Origin: Mesorhabditis belari
Lineage: Eukaryota > Nematoda > Chromadorea > Rhabditida > Rhabditidae
Length of the DNA stretch: 64,000 bases
Direction: 5' to 3'
Assembly (NCBI GenBank): GCA_958450365.1
Contig: CAUEEP010000742.1
Coordinates: 4,817,001 to 4,881,000 of the forward strand
The position numbers and the translations under genes were made by a program. Below are positions 47,901 through 61,704 of this stretch, one piece after another. Within the stretch, counting starts at the first letter, position 1, and every line of letters starts with the position of its first letter. The notes below the pieces were generated by a model. It worked only from the letters and a program-made list of their open reading frames with translations, made no database searches and was not told the DNA's origin.

Positions 47901-48791
47901 CTCACTTTAGTCGATTCGTACATTGTTCAAATCTTCTTCAAAACCGTTTTCCTTGTCATTTCATTCAGGTAAAAGAAATGCTGAAAAAATTCTTACAAGT
48001 AGTTTTAGTATGCTACACGGTCTTTTATTCCTCCCAATCATTTTAATGTTCATCATACCAGAAGAGAGACGACGAACAACCCAGAAGCAACTCCATCCAT
48101 CAGTGAATGCAATGTAAAAAGAGAAACTTTGAGTTTGAATGCTAATTTATTTCAGAGAAGCTGATATTGAATTCCCACCGCGTTTTGACTCGTCAAAGTC
48201 GGGCTCAAGTCCGTCGTCGAGGAAAAATTCGGGTGATTTAACAAGAAGTGACAACGATCCTGAGGAGAAACTTCAAAGGAGAAGTGTAAGTTGGGAAAAT
48301 TAGTTATCTTTTGATACCGTATTTTTCCTAATAGTATTACATGCTCAGAGGAGCGTCGCGTAGTCGTTGTTTTTTTCGCACTAAATGATTTTTTTCTCAC
48401 AAACCTCTGGACCGATTTTGTTCGGATTTTCTCCAAAAAATAGAGAAATGAGACGGATTTTTTAGAAAAACCCGAATAAAATCGGTTCGCAAAAAAAGTT
48501 TTATTGCGGAAACTGGACATGTCATACTATTATGTCATACTGCATGTCTACTTGAATATTTTTGACCACATAGACAAATATGCTAACTTCTAGTTAGAAT
48601 CTAAAGGTTAACAAGAAAATTTTCAGAGAGCCTCATCATTAGCATCTCTAAAGCAAACGCTCGAGACAATTGGTGAAGGAAGCGAAGATGAAGAGAGTGA
48701 AACTGAACATGAAATCGACGAACAAAAGGAAAAACCAGACAATCCACCAAAAGATGTAGAAGTTGGAAAGGAAACTACTAAACAAACTTAA
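41949..48791 (+). CDS. Patched-related (PTR) sterol-sensing-domain membrane protein
   Basis: 30 exons give 1046 residues, typical for the family. Exons: 41949-41987, 42420-42530, 42593-42655, 42750-42834, 42951-43087, 43135-43275, 43334-43415, 43460-43524, 43567-43639, 43793-43879, 43923-44039, 44987-45091, 45134-45270, 45310-45410, 45451-45545, 45604-45782, 45877-45966, 46015-46091, 46202-46278, 46323-46380, 46432-46572, 46877-46970, 47072-47233, 47271-47406, 47502-47623, 47689-47754, 47868-47968, 48009-48113, 48156-48285, 48627-48791. It starts MGASTWIDDHIHQ; TM1 is LPLLIASIIFTCISSIGLIW. The sterol-sensing domain has AIGIDDMFIMVAVWHRT; the second RND half has GFAVDLSAHIAYAYSQ and MLHGLLFLPIILMF. 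PTR proteins are RND-type lipid/sterol transporters needed for cuticle, moulting and trafficking in nematodes. The introns at 43525-43566 (42 nt) and 45967-46014 (48 nt) are in frame and might be retained. The acidic C-terminal tail is cytoplasmic-like. Confidence 0.93.
41998..42376. mobile_element. MITE family F in PTR intron 1, 8-bp TSD
   Basis: 379 bp, GAGAGTAGGACAAATGCGAC to GTCGCATTTGTCCCACTCCC. It is flanked exactly by TTAAAAGA (41990-41997 and 42377-42384). It inserted 10 bp inside the intron's 5' splice site; without it the intron would be about 45 nt. Confidence 0.92.
44085..44950. mobile_element. MITE family G in PTR intron 10, with a nested family G2 element
   Basis: The left end TAGATTGTGTTCCTCACGAG is degraded; the right end CTCGCGAGGAACACACTCTA is intact. 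Flanks TTAAAACC and GTAAGACC may be an eroded 8-bp duplication. It also holds inverted copies of GATAAATATTGATG/TCAATATTTATC and the nested element 44469-44714. Confidence 0.8.
44469..44714. mobile_element. MITE family G2, 8-bp TSD, nested in family G
   Basis: 246 bp with inverted ends GGGTAGGCTAGTTTCCGCAA and TTGCGGAAACTAGCCTACCC, and inner TATGGCGAGTTGCGCAA. Exact 8-bp duplication AAAATTGG at 44461-44468 and 44715-44722. Related to 8746-8950. Confidence 0.9.
46589..46853. mobile_element. MITE family A variant inside a PTR intron
   Basis: 265 bp, TACCGTAAATACTCTAATAG to CTATTAGAGTATTTACAGTA. It lies in the intron 46573-46876, which would be about 40 nt without it. It begins 16 bp after the donor and ends 23 bp before the end of the intron. 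Confidence 0.88.
48317..48545. mobile_element. Probable MITE in the last PTR intron
   Basis: Begins TACCGTATTTTTCCTAATAG, resembling the ends at 59108. It contains the inverted pair ACCGATTTTGTTCGG/CCGAATAAAATCGGT and fades near CATACTATTATG. The right end is not clean. Confidence 0.55.
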
Positions 48792-48950
48792 ACTCACTGG
48801 CAATCTAAAAAGCAACCTTTGCGTCCATCATCAGCTACGGGTACCCATTAATGTCTTTCAGAATAAATTTTATCCTAAACAAAATGAAAAACATAACAAT
48901 GAAAGAACAAAGATACTCTAAAATATACACGAAAACTATCGATCGATCAA

Positions 48951-51132
48951 TCAATTCCCTTCCTTCTTTGGAATTATGCGTGACAATCCGATCCCTGTTG
49001 GAATGGGAATCACCCCTTGTTCCATCAATCGAGATTTCTCCTAAAATGTAACCTGCATGTATTATAATGGAATAATTTTTATCTAATGTACCCATTGAAG
49101 GAACGAAAATAGTTTTGATAAAAGCTAAAATGAAACCCCACCTCAGCAACTTCTCGTCGGGCCGTTCGGGTCCAGCGAGGCACCATTCCATCAGCTAACA
49201 AACGAACCATCACCTTCACAAAGCCAATATGAAAAAAAAACGAAAAAAACTTACATCTTTCTGATTTCTGAATGGATGTTTCCGCCATTCGGCTTCAAGG
49301 TGTTCCGGTAGATTCGCGTAGAATGGAGGTGGCTTTTGTTTTTTCAGCGGATATCGCCCTTCTCCGTAGAAATCGTCCAAATTCAAACGCTAAAGGGCAA
49401 GATTTTTAAAAACTAAACCATGTATCAAGCCGGCCTTTTATAAAAGCAAAACCCACATCCATCTCAGTCAGTTCATCTTCGGCTTTAACGGCACTTTGCA
49501 TCGGTGACGCCACCTAAATTGTCTTATTAGCGGGATAAAAAGATTCGCAAAAGAAAGTTCCACGCTTGCATCAACAATTACTAACCTTTTGTGGAAGAAA
49601 ATGCCGATTGGGATCCATCTCCACCACATGCAATCCTTTACGATCAGCAAGTTGTTGATGAGTTTCCTAAAAAGAAAAGTATAATAAAAACTTCGAAAAA
49701 AATCACTTGATTGAGAAGTCCCGTGATAAAAGCATGAGTTAGCGCCAAATAATTCGTTGTTGAACCCTCAACTTTCACGTAAATGTCCTTAATGCCGATG
49801 ACCTAAAATAACCTATGTAAATCGACACATCGCCAAGAGATTCCTTTTTTGGAGAGTATTTTTATCACACATAAATCACCTCACATATCCTGATCAATCG
49901 TGGATGGCAAACAATCCCAAAGCCCGGTGGTCGTCGTTGAGCAAAAACGCGTGTGTTTCGACACTCGGCGTAAAAATCCTAAAGATAAATAGTTTAAAGC
50001 ACAAATTTATCAAAACCTGATAAATTGTGCGGTTTTCCAGTAGCTCCACAAAAAAAAGCCTTCTCGAGGCCATTCCCATAGCTTTAATGATGGCAACTGA
50101 AGTACGATGTAACGGGGCCTTTCCAACCTAAAAACATTTTATACAAAAACAGCATTGAAGGTTAACGCTACATTAAAACATTTATCTTTTATGATCAAAA
50201 ACCCACAGCATAACCGGCCAATCCTTGTCCATTTCCCGTTATAACCAATGCAGACATCGTATGAACACGTCCGAAGACTCCCGTCATATTTGAGGTTCGT
50301 TTAATCTAGATGAAGATTGCTTAAAAAAATCGATGGGTACATATTAATTAGAGCAGAGCAAGCGAAATGTATTTTGAGTTGCAAAACAAAGTTCGAAGTA
50401 ACTTGAGTTTCGTAATATTTACCTCCAAGCAGTAGGATTGAAAATTCTCAAGGTTTGCTCCTTCAACATTTGGAGGTGGGCCAAGCTTTTGACCAACAAC
50501 TTGATTTCCTAAAAATACTTGCGTTTCACAAACTAGTTTTCGGGTATTCACCTGAAAATCCTCTTTCGAGTGGATGTAGCTTTTCCTTGTTGCGTTTCTT
50601 TGTTTTTCTAAAAACTAACATTTTAAATACAGAAAATTTTTACCAACCCTCTTTCCTCGAGTTGCTTTCTGATTGCCAGTTGACCGTCCTACGATTGTTT
50701 TAAATAAAATAAATAAAAGATGAAAAAATTTATTACCTTCATTTCTTCTGGAGTTTGTTCAATGATTTTCATCGGTTGCTCTTCTTTCACCTCTAATGGA
50801 GCATTTAAGCCGGGGAATTGCACGCGGAGTGGTCCTAAAAGAAATTGAAAAAAGCCATAATAAAAAGTTCTAAACCATTTAAACTACTTACCGGCTCCAA
50901 TTCTGTAGAATCTATGCAGCGGTCTTTCTGGCTGACGAGTTGATCGACGTCCTTTTTTCTCTCCCGATTTCGACACCGAGCGAATCGTCTTCCACAATTC
51001 TTGTTGTGTTCCTAAAAAACTAGTTTTTAAAGTTTAATTGATAAAATTTGGGAGTTTACAAGTTTACTCACGTCGCTGAAAGAAATTGACTGTGTTGAAG
51101 CGAATCTGCGTGAAAGCTCGAAGTGTCGTCAT
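48951..51132 (-). CDS. mrps-5: Mitochondrial ribosomal protein uS5m (MRPS5)
   Basis: 15 exons from 51072-51132 down to 48951-49040 give 428 residues. Others: 50892-51011, 50737-50834, 50648-50688, 50552-50607, 50423-50508, 50207-50305, 50017-50127, 49880-49978, 49707-49802, 49586-49666, 49457-49513, 49251-49389, 49142-49194. The basic N-terminus, MTTLRAFTQIRFNTVNFFQR, suits mitochondrial import. The S5 N-terminal domain shows TMSALVITGNGQGLAGYAVG, and the C-terminal domain GFGIVCHPRLIRICEVIGIK then DIYVKVEGSTTNYLAL and ETHQQLADRKGLHVVEM, as in MRPS5 of the small mitoribosomal subunit. The exon ending at 49251 uses a weak GTTTTTTT donor; the stronger GTAAGT 3 bp earlier would shift the frame and lose the conserved-looking tail. 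It is convergent with the PTR gene (160 bp apart) and 390 bp downstream of sel-1 on the same strand. Confidence 0.9.
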
Positions 51133-51522
51133 TCTGAAAAATATTTTGTAGAGATCTCTGTGTTTCCCTGCGACTCCCATAAATTATCTTGTTCAAGCTT
51201 TAAGTTCAAATTATTTTTAGGTTATAAAACCTAGCAAGTTCATTCATTAAAAAATTTTCCATATATTGCACTTTTATCAGGCATTTTGGCATAAATAAAC
51301 GCAAGCAAAATAACGAAAACAGTCTCAAATCCAATACATTTTAAATCATAACAACACATAAAAGTGACAAGGAATGATCCAAAAAAAACACCCGAAAATA
51401 ACTCACATTGAAACGAACAAATGTATACGAAAAACCAAACGATAAAAAGTAAGGCAAGAAAAATACGAATATGTATTGAAAAAGAAACTATGAGAATAGG
51501 CTATGATACAATAAAACTTCTT

Positions 51523-54741
<3,219 letters not shown>

Positions 54742-55153
54742 CTAAAGCAGCAAAATTTTTGCAAATTTAAAAAGCACTAAAAAGAGGATAAACATCAAGC
54801 TTGCAAAACAATAAGAGTCTATTGTTGCAGTGTTCCCCTTAAAATATCGTGTACATTATGCTGCACTATGTGGAGAGTATACTGTGTGTAGAGAAAAGGA
54901 CAACAAATAGCAGGAATTGAAGACGAATACGTGCACAAAATGCGCATTACCTGGAGGTAAAGTTGCAGTAAAGGATTGAAATTATTAATTTTATTTGCCG
55001 ATAAATAATGTTTTGATTTTAAAATAGCTTTTCAATGGTTCAACTGGATACTTTATGCAACTTTATTTATAAAACCGTCATTTTCGCGAAAAAGCTTTGT
55101 TCGTTTTGGCCATTTTTTCGTCAAATTTAATAATTTCTTATTTCAGGAAGAAA
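54742..55153. promoter_or_regulatory. Divergent promoter region between sel-1 and aps-1
   Basis: 412 bp separate the two start codons on opposite strands, so promoters for both genes must lie here or act through it. Trans-splice acceptor-like sites abut each start: TGCTTTAG for sel-1 and TATTTCAG for aps-1. No specific factor site is claimed. Confidence 0.5.
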
Positions 55154-56026
55154 ATGATGCAATTTATGCTGCTCTTCTCTCGACAAGGAAAGCTTCGACT
55201 TCAGAAGTGGTACTTCTCGTATTTGGACAAGGTTTGATTTTATGTTTTTGAGTAATCGTAATCGTAAAAATTGTAAAAATATATACACTGATCTATGTGA
55301 CTAATATTCACTTTTTTAGCAAAAGAAGAAGATTTGTCGCGAGCTGATCACACAAATCCTTTCCCGAAAGCCAAAGATGTGCGCCTTTCTCGAGTACAAG
55401 GACTTGAAGGTCGTTTATAAGAGGTGAGTTGGTGATTTAAACATGCTGATCATCAGTATTTTAATTATTTTTTGGATCGTAACATAATTTATTGCACAAA
55501 ATTAATTACCTATTCTTTTTAGGTATGCGTCGCTCTATTTTTGCTGTGCCGTCGAGGAGGGTGACAACGAGTTGCTGGCTTTAGAAATCATTCATCGATA
55601 CGTCGAACTTCTTGACAAATACTTTGGATCGGTTTGTTTTTATAAACTGAATGGTTTCCTTTATTTTTTATGACGATGCGATAACGATGGCTTTTTATTT
55701 CAGGTCTGCGAGCTTGATATTATCTTCAACTTCGAGAAGGCTTATTTCATATTGGACGAGTTCTTGTTAGCCGGAGAAATACAGGTTCGCTGTTTAAATT
55801 TGATCCATAGGAAAATAAGAGTTTGTAATTTAGTAATTAGTAAGTATTGTTTTTTTTGCAGGAAACGAGCAAGAAACAAGTGCTGAAGGCGATCGCCGCT
55901 CAAGACTTATTGCAAGAGGTTCTTAATCTTTTTAAATGAATGGATTGATCGATATTTCTACCCTACATTTTTCACTTTTAGGAAGAGACTCCACAAGGCT
56001 TCTTTGAAGACCACGGACTTGGATAA
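55154..56026 (+). CDS. aps-1: AP-1 clathrin adaptor sigma subunit
   Basis: Six exons (55154-55231, 55320-55423, 55523-55631, 55704-55784, 55862-55918, 55982-56026) give 157 residues, the normal length. It begins [20 protein letters not shown] and carries the [59 protein letters not shown] and [20 protein letters not shown] blocks, ending [14 protein letters not shown]. This is the sigma-1 type (AP-1, trans-Golgi/endosome sorting) rather than the AP-2 sigma-2 type, judged by [20 protein letters not shown] and the long C-terminus. The start is 9 nt after TTATTTCAG. A second ATG follows directly; the first is chosen from the family's MMQ start. Confidence 0.95.
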
Positions 56027-56455
56027 TGTACCGCTGCATGCTAAGTAAATGTTTATTTGTATCTAATTTATTTCTATCTTTGTTGCTTGCTTTATTGCGT
56101 ATTCATTTCTTGGTTGTGATCAGTTTTATGTGCGATTTTCGAATAATGAACCTTTTGATACGGTTGAATGTTTGAAAGAACAATAAGTTGCCAAGGATTC
56201 GGGTCAGTTAAGCCTCAATCCTCCAACTTCCACTTCAACAAGCATTTGCCGAGTATCGGATCAAGCTAATTAGCACGTGATGGAGTAGAAAAATGAATGC
56301 GAAGGGATTTGTAGGGAAAGGCAATTCAATGAATGAAAGCTTATAAATAAAAATTCGGTGGGAAACAAGCTCTCATTTCCTCAACTATCAAGCAAAACAA
56401 GCAATATTTTACATTTTATTTCCTAATAAACCCCAGTTTTGATATTATCAACGAT

Positions 56456-57176
56456 ATGTCTTCATCGCTGAACGTGATCGCTTCTTTGGGATTATCTGAT
56501 GCAGCACGGGTTTGTTAGGGTAAAGCTAAAATTATTGAAACAAAATATGCTGGGCAATTTTTATATAAAGTTTAACTTTTTTTAGAACGTTTTTGCCCGT
56601 ATGGATGACCTTTGGATGGACCCATCGAAAAGTGCTGAGGATAAAGTGAAAACGGTAACATGATTGAGAAATGAGACAGAAGCTCTTTCAACTCAAAGAA
56701 TACTGTAAAGTCCCTGTAATTTCTACCACAGTACGACAAAGTACAAAGTTTTTTAAACTTCTGCAGCGGTGGAACAAATGTGGCCTTTTTTTTTGCGGAT
56801 CCGGCAAAAAGCGCACCTTTTTTTTGCTGGAAAAGGCCGTAGATCTACAAAATCTTTCCTTATAAGGGAATCCTATACGTAGATTCCGAATTTCAACAAA
56901 TCAGACCTCGCTGACACGTCAAATTTGAGCTAAAAGGTAAAAACTACGCAACTTAACGCTTTTTCGCGGTGCGCTTTTTGTCGGGTTTGCAAAAAAATGT
57001 CGCATTTGTCCCACTCCCACTCCCACTGCCACCTCTTAAAATTTATCTCTTATCAATTCGTGAAAATTCAGATGAAAGCCCGCTTAGTGTGGGTACCCGA
57101 AGAAGTTCGAAAGGAAATCGAGGCCAGTCTACAGATAATCGTTAGACGAGTCGAGATTAATGAGAAAACTGGATAG
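56456..57176 (+). CDS. Small protein of 75 residues, unrecognised
   Basis: Exons 56456-56509, 56586-56654 and 57072-57176 give MSSSLNVIASLGLSDAAR, NVFARMDDLWMDPSKSAEDK then VKT, and MKARLVWVPEEVRKEIEASL with QIIVRRVEINEKTG. Splice sites are canonical and the phase is zero throughout. The protein looks soluble and helical, without a signal peptide or membrane segment. It starts 430 bp after the aps-1 stop on the same strand, so it could be a downstream operon gene. Intron 2 is swollen by a family F MITE. No family recognised. Confidence 0.55.
56767..57018. mobile_element. MITE family F, shortened, in an intron of the 75-residue gene
   Basis: Starts GGTGGAACAAATGTGGCC and ends GTCGCATTTGTCCCACTCCC. 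It retains CGCTGACACGTCAAATTTGA and the CGCTTTTTCGCGG centre, but has lost one inner arm. The right flank is duplicated CCCACT units. No clear target duplication. Confidence 0.75.
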
Positions 57177-57679
57177 ATTTGTATTCGTCCAAATTACGGT
57201 TCAATAATAAACTTTTTCTATATCACAAATCATTGATTATTCTTTTGAGCACCAACAACAAGTGCTTTCTACCTTTTACTTTTTCCATTTACCTTTTAAA
57301 GTTCTAACGGGAAAACTCCTCATTTTTTTCATTTTGATCGCAAATCTTTTTGCTCTCGAAAAATCTCTATGAAATTCCAAAAGTCTTTATCTTTAGGCAA
57401 TCTTTCGATTTGAGCGTTCACACTTTAAACTAAAGGAATTTTTTTGTGATTTTGAACGATCAAGAAAATGGGATTTTTTTTGAACGCCCAGGAAATGAGT
57501 TTGAATGAATCGATATGATGCTGAACTTCACGAGAGAAGCTGATTTCATTTGGTAACAATGACTTGAAGGATAAGCTGAGAAGCTATTACGTCTACTAGA
57601 CTTGACAAGTCAATTGTATGCATTAGAATCTGCATTGATCAAAATTTTTCAAAAAGTCAGGCCAGGTCATGGTCAGCTA

Positions 57680-58368
57680 GCTTCTAGCTGGTCTGGCTTC
57701 TAGCTGGTCTGGCTTCTAGCTGGTCTGGCTTCTAGCTGGTCTGGCTTCTAGCTGGTCTGGCTTCTAGCTGGTCTGGCTTCTAGCTGGTCTGGCTTCTAGC
57801 TGGTCTGGCTTCTAGCTGGTCTGGCTTCTAGCTGGTCTGGCTTCTAGCTGGTCTGGCTTCTAGCTGGTCTGGCTTCTAGCTGGTCTGGCTTCTAGCTGGT
57901 CTGGCTTCTAGCTGGTCTGGCTTCTAGCTGGTCTGGCTTCTAGCTGGTCTGGCTTCTAGCTGGTCTGGCTTCTAGCTGGTCTGGCTTCTAGCTGGTCTGG
58001 CTTCTAGCTGGTCTGGCTTCTAGCTGGTCTGGCTTCTAGCTGGTCTGGCTTCTAGCTGGTCTGGCTTCTAGCTGGTCGGCTTCTAGCTGGTCGGCTTCTA
58101 GCTGGTCTGGCTTCTAGCTGGTCTGGCTTCTAGCTGGTCGGCTTCTAGCTGGTCGGCTTCTAGCTGGTCGGCTTCTAGCTGGTCGGCTTCTAGCTGGTCG
58201 GCTTCTAGCTGGTCGGCTTCTAGCTGGTCGGCTTCTAGCTGGTCGGCTTCTAGCTGGTCGGCTTCTAGCTGGTCGGCTTCTAGCTGGTCGGCTTCTAGCT
58301 GGTCGGCTTCTAGCTGGTCGGCTTCTAGCTGGTCGGCTTCTAGCTGGTCGGCTTCTAGCTGGTCTGAC
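57680..58368. repeat. GGTCTGGCTTCTAGCT minisatellite with a 16- to 15-bp unit switch
   Basis: Near-perfect 16-bp units (GGTCTGGCTTCTAGCT) up to about 58070. After a few mixed units there is a homogeneous run of 15-bp units (GGTCGGCTTCTAGCT) from about 58135 to 58360. About 43 units in all. Imperfection is very low, so the array is young or homogenised. Confidence 0.95.
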
Positions 58369-58369
58369 T

Positions 58370-59107
58370 TTGGATTTGTGGAGGTGGATCTTTGATATTT
58401 GTGTGTTCTTTTTTGTGCTTTATCGATAAAAAAAGTGTTTCCGGTGATGAATAAAAATGATATTTCACGAAAATATTGAAAAATCTCTTCTCGGAAATAA
58501 GTGCTTTATGTTTTTGAAATGGATTGATGGCAAAAATGAGAAGACAAGAGAAAAGCCACATTTCATTTTCTTTCATCAGAAATTTCATCAAAGAACATTT
58601 TCGTAAAAAATGTTCGATTTTTGAGCTTTGTGCAAAATTTGTTTAAGTGAAAGATTTGCATATTTCATTTTTGATTGCTGTATTTTGTCTCTATTGTTGT
58701 TACAGATTACAAAATGCAAATTTAGACCATCCAGCTGTTTAGCCCATTGATTTGATTTGAATTTTATTTTATAAGAAAACTTTTTTTCTATAAGACCCAA
58801 AAAAAAATAAGGGGCGGAGCCTCTTATTTTATTTTTTCGACAAAAGAACGATCTTTACAAGCGATTGCTCTTCAGCTTTTCTTCTTCTCTTCTCTTCTTC
58901 TCTTCAGCTTTTCTTCTCAAAATTCCCCTTAATGAAATTCTTTCTTTGTCTGGATATTTTCTCGTCATTGAAAGGTGAAGCTTACAGAAGCAATCAAAAT
59001 TGACAAATCAATAAAAAAAAACACAAATTTACTCTCCTAATAGTTCCCCGTTCACTGATTACCATTTATGGCAAACCAAAGCTACAAAATTCACTTCAAA
59101 AACAACT
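58370..59107. other. Intergenic, no gene recognised
   Basis: AT-rich, with short minus-strand reading frames that lack recognisable motifs or splice chains. Confidence 0.5.
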
Positions 59108-59719
59108 TACCGTATTTTCTCTAATAGTATTGCACAAGCCGAGTTGGTGACTATTTTACGGTTTCCAAGCTTTTACGGAAGCTCAACACTCAAATCTCCC
59201 ACTAGATCTCATCGTCAGCTACATTTTCCGCTGGTATTACGGTACTTGTTGTCCGATACCGTACTTGCGTCTAGACGTTCGGCACTGCGCGTGAAACTTT
59301 CTTTAGTTTTCCGTCAGAGAGTTGAGTTGCTTTTGGCATTGTTTTTTTGAAGTTGAAGTTGAAGTTAGACAAAGCTCTTTAGGCCTTCTTATAAAGAATC
59401 TGAAGCTGTTAGAATAAGTTGTGCATTTGTAAAATCTAGAAATATTGTATATCAGATTTCTCTTGGCTCAATAACGATTTGATAAACCGCTTTCTCTCTA
59501 ATAGTAATGCATCAACTGCAGCCAAGTTGATGACTATTTTACGGCTTCCAAAGTTTTCCAAGAAGCTCAACACTCAAATCCCCCACAAGATCTCATCGTC
59601 AGCTACATTTTCCGACCCCACATCGATAGGTTCTGATAAGCGGTTCTCGAAATTTCGAGGAATTTAGGCGATGCTCAGGGAATGCTCAGGGCGATGCTAC
59701 TATTAGAGAAAATACGGTA
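59108..59719. mobile_element. Composite MITE family C: TACCGTATTTTCTCTAATAG ends
   Basis: Outer ends TACCGTATTTTCTCTAATAG and CTATTAGAGAAAATACGGTA. A second left-end-like start at 59483 (ACCGCTTTCTCTCTAATAG) and two copies of GATCTCATCGTCAGCTACAT (59203, 59589) show that two units are joined head to tail. Confidence 0.8.
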
Positions 59720-59924
59720 AATGAAAATTTTCAATTTTAAACTCACTAGCTGCCATGAAAAATGAAACCAAATTGGATCTTCATCATTTCTCCATTTTCT
59801 TTTTTTTTTTCGTTGGAACCCTGGTGGGCTCAATTCCCTATTTAACGACTTCCTCCATGAAATTTCAATTAAAATAAAAGAAATCTAAATTCCCATTTCA
59901 AATGAAATCCTCCTGTTTACTGAA

Positions 59925-60208
59925 GACCATATTTCTTCGAATAGAAGACCGGGTAAAGAGTATGATCGCGTACTCCTGCGTAGCAGCCCTTTTTAAAATT
60001 TCTTTTCTGCATAAAAGCTTTCAATCAAGTGCTATAGGGCTGAATGGCTCAAAAATCTGTTAGCTCATGTGGCATTTTTGAGTCATTTTTCAGCTCTATA
60101 GCACTTGATTGAAAGCTTTTATGCAGAAAAGAAATTTTAAAAAGGGCTGCTACGCAGGAGTACGCTATGATACTCTTTACCCGGTCTTCTATTCGAAGAA
60201 ATACGGTA
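59925..60208. mobile_element. MITE family B, second copy
   Basis: A 284-bp hairpin matching 21316-21602 almost throughout, including GAAGACCGGGTAAAGAGTAT and its inverse. The left end is mutated (GACCATATTTCTTCG); the right end is ATACGGTA. Confidence 0.9.
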
Positions 60209-60876
60209 ATTCGAAGTTTCGAAGGCATGCAAAATTTCAAAATTTCATTTCAAAATCGAAACAATCACAATGAGGTTCATTTTTTTGATCAAATTCATTT
60301 CATAACCTCAATTTCTAAACTTTAAAACATAAATTCTCTTAGATTTGCACAAAATGTCACAAATTTTGAAGAAAAACGAGTTTCATGGAGGGGAAAACGG
60401 GGCATCACAAAGATTGAAACCAATTTGGCGAAAGGGAAATTTTGGATCTCTCATCGAAACAAAAATATTTGCGTTTTATTGTTGAAATTTTTTTACGAAC
60501 TTGATTTTGAACTCTCGCAACTTTCTAGTATCCTAATATGTACTTATTATTGAACATTGAAAGACGCACTTATTCCCCATCATTTCTCTCTAAAAAAAAA
60601 GAATCATAATTTCTTTGCCTTTCCCTTTTGGAATGGATACGAAAGTGATTGTGAAAGGCAGAAAAAGATAAAGAAAGAGATTAGAGAAGATCCATAAAGG
60701 TGATACCGATTATAGCCTATATCCATTTCCGAGCATCTCCCCCATTTCTCCCATACAGAAAGTGGGTCTTTATTTGGATACTTTTACTTGTTATTCAATG
60801 ATAGATCTAAAAAGCTATATTGTTTTTATATTAATATTAAATAGTGAATAGATTTTTTTCAATTAACTGCAATAGA

Positions 60877-61696
60877 TAGAGTGTGTTCCTCGCGAGTAAG
60901 TAATTACTCGAGTAATAGCTCGAGTAATAGCTCGAGTAATAGCTCGAGTAATAGCTCGAGTAATAGCTCGAGTAATAGCTCGAGTAATAGCTCGAGTAAT
61001 AGCTCGAGTAATAGCTCGAGTAATAGCTCGAGTAATTAGCTCGAGTAATGCGTTTTCTAAAAAGTGCGCCTGCGCGATAAAAATATAAAAGCAATTTTTT
61101 GCGCAGGTTTTTCAAAAAAAAACATTTTTTACATTGGAAGGGAATTTCCCAAAAAATCAGAAAGAGAATTCAGCTAAACGGCTGAGAATCTTTAAAAAGT
61201 GTCGTATATAATGCGGGGCTCGTCATTTTTGCGTCATTTTTTTGGGGATGGGACAAATGCGACCTTTTTTTTGCTGGAAAAAGCCTTAGGAAAGGCCGTA
61301 GAGCTTCGAAAATATTTCCATATAGGGGAATCGTATGCGTAGATTCCGAATTTCGACAAATCAGACCTCGCTGACACGTCAAATTTGGGCTAAAAGGCAA
61401 AAACTGCGGAAAAGCGTTAAGTTGCGTAGTTTTTGCCTTTTGGGCCCAAATTTGACGTGTCAGCGAGGTCTGATTTGTCAAAATTCTGAATCTACGCATA
61501 CGATTCCCTTCTATGAAAACGTTTTTGAAGCTCTACGACTTTTCCCAAGGCCTTTTCCAGCAAAAAAAAGGTGCGCAAAAAAAAGGTAGCATTTGTCCCA
61601 CCCCCATTTTTTTGCAATAATTTTTGCTAAAAGTACGGTAATTTTTTCCCAAGTGTGCATGTTAAAAAACGCATTACTCGCGAGGAACACACTCTA
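60877..61696. mobile_element. MITE family G, full length with 8-bp TSD and nested family F
   Basis: Ends TAGAGTGTGTTCCTCGCGAG and CTCGCGAGGAACACACTCTA. Exact 8-bp duplication GCAATAGA at 60869-60876 and 61697-61704. The left part carries about 11 TAATAGCTCGAG dodecamers, which produce a Tyr/Ser reading frame. A family F element is nested at 61244-61605. Confidence 0.93.
61244..61605. mobile_element. MITE family F nested in family G, proven by an empty site
   Basis: 362 bp, GGGGATGGGACAAATGCGAC to GCATTTGTCCCACCCCC, flanked by ATTTTTTT (61236-61243, 61606-61613). The unoccupied target is seen once, in inverse orientation, at 17924-17932 inside another family G copy. Confidence 0.92.
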
Positions 61697-61704
61697 GCAA
61701 TAGA

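Noticed and set aside
48835..49191. 118-residue minus-strand frame continuing from MEWCLAGPERPDEK
   Set aside because: It is the wrong frame of the penultimate mrps-5 exon read through an intron; the other frame (ADGMVPRW..) joins both neighbours better.
57680..58368. Possible CRISPR-like array
   Set aside because: Contiguous short tandem units without spacers in a eukaryotic genome; it is a minisatellite.
60837..61115. Tyr-Ser repeat protein (minus strand)
   Set aside because: A translation of the TAATAGCTCGAG dodecamers in the family G element.
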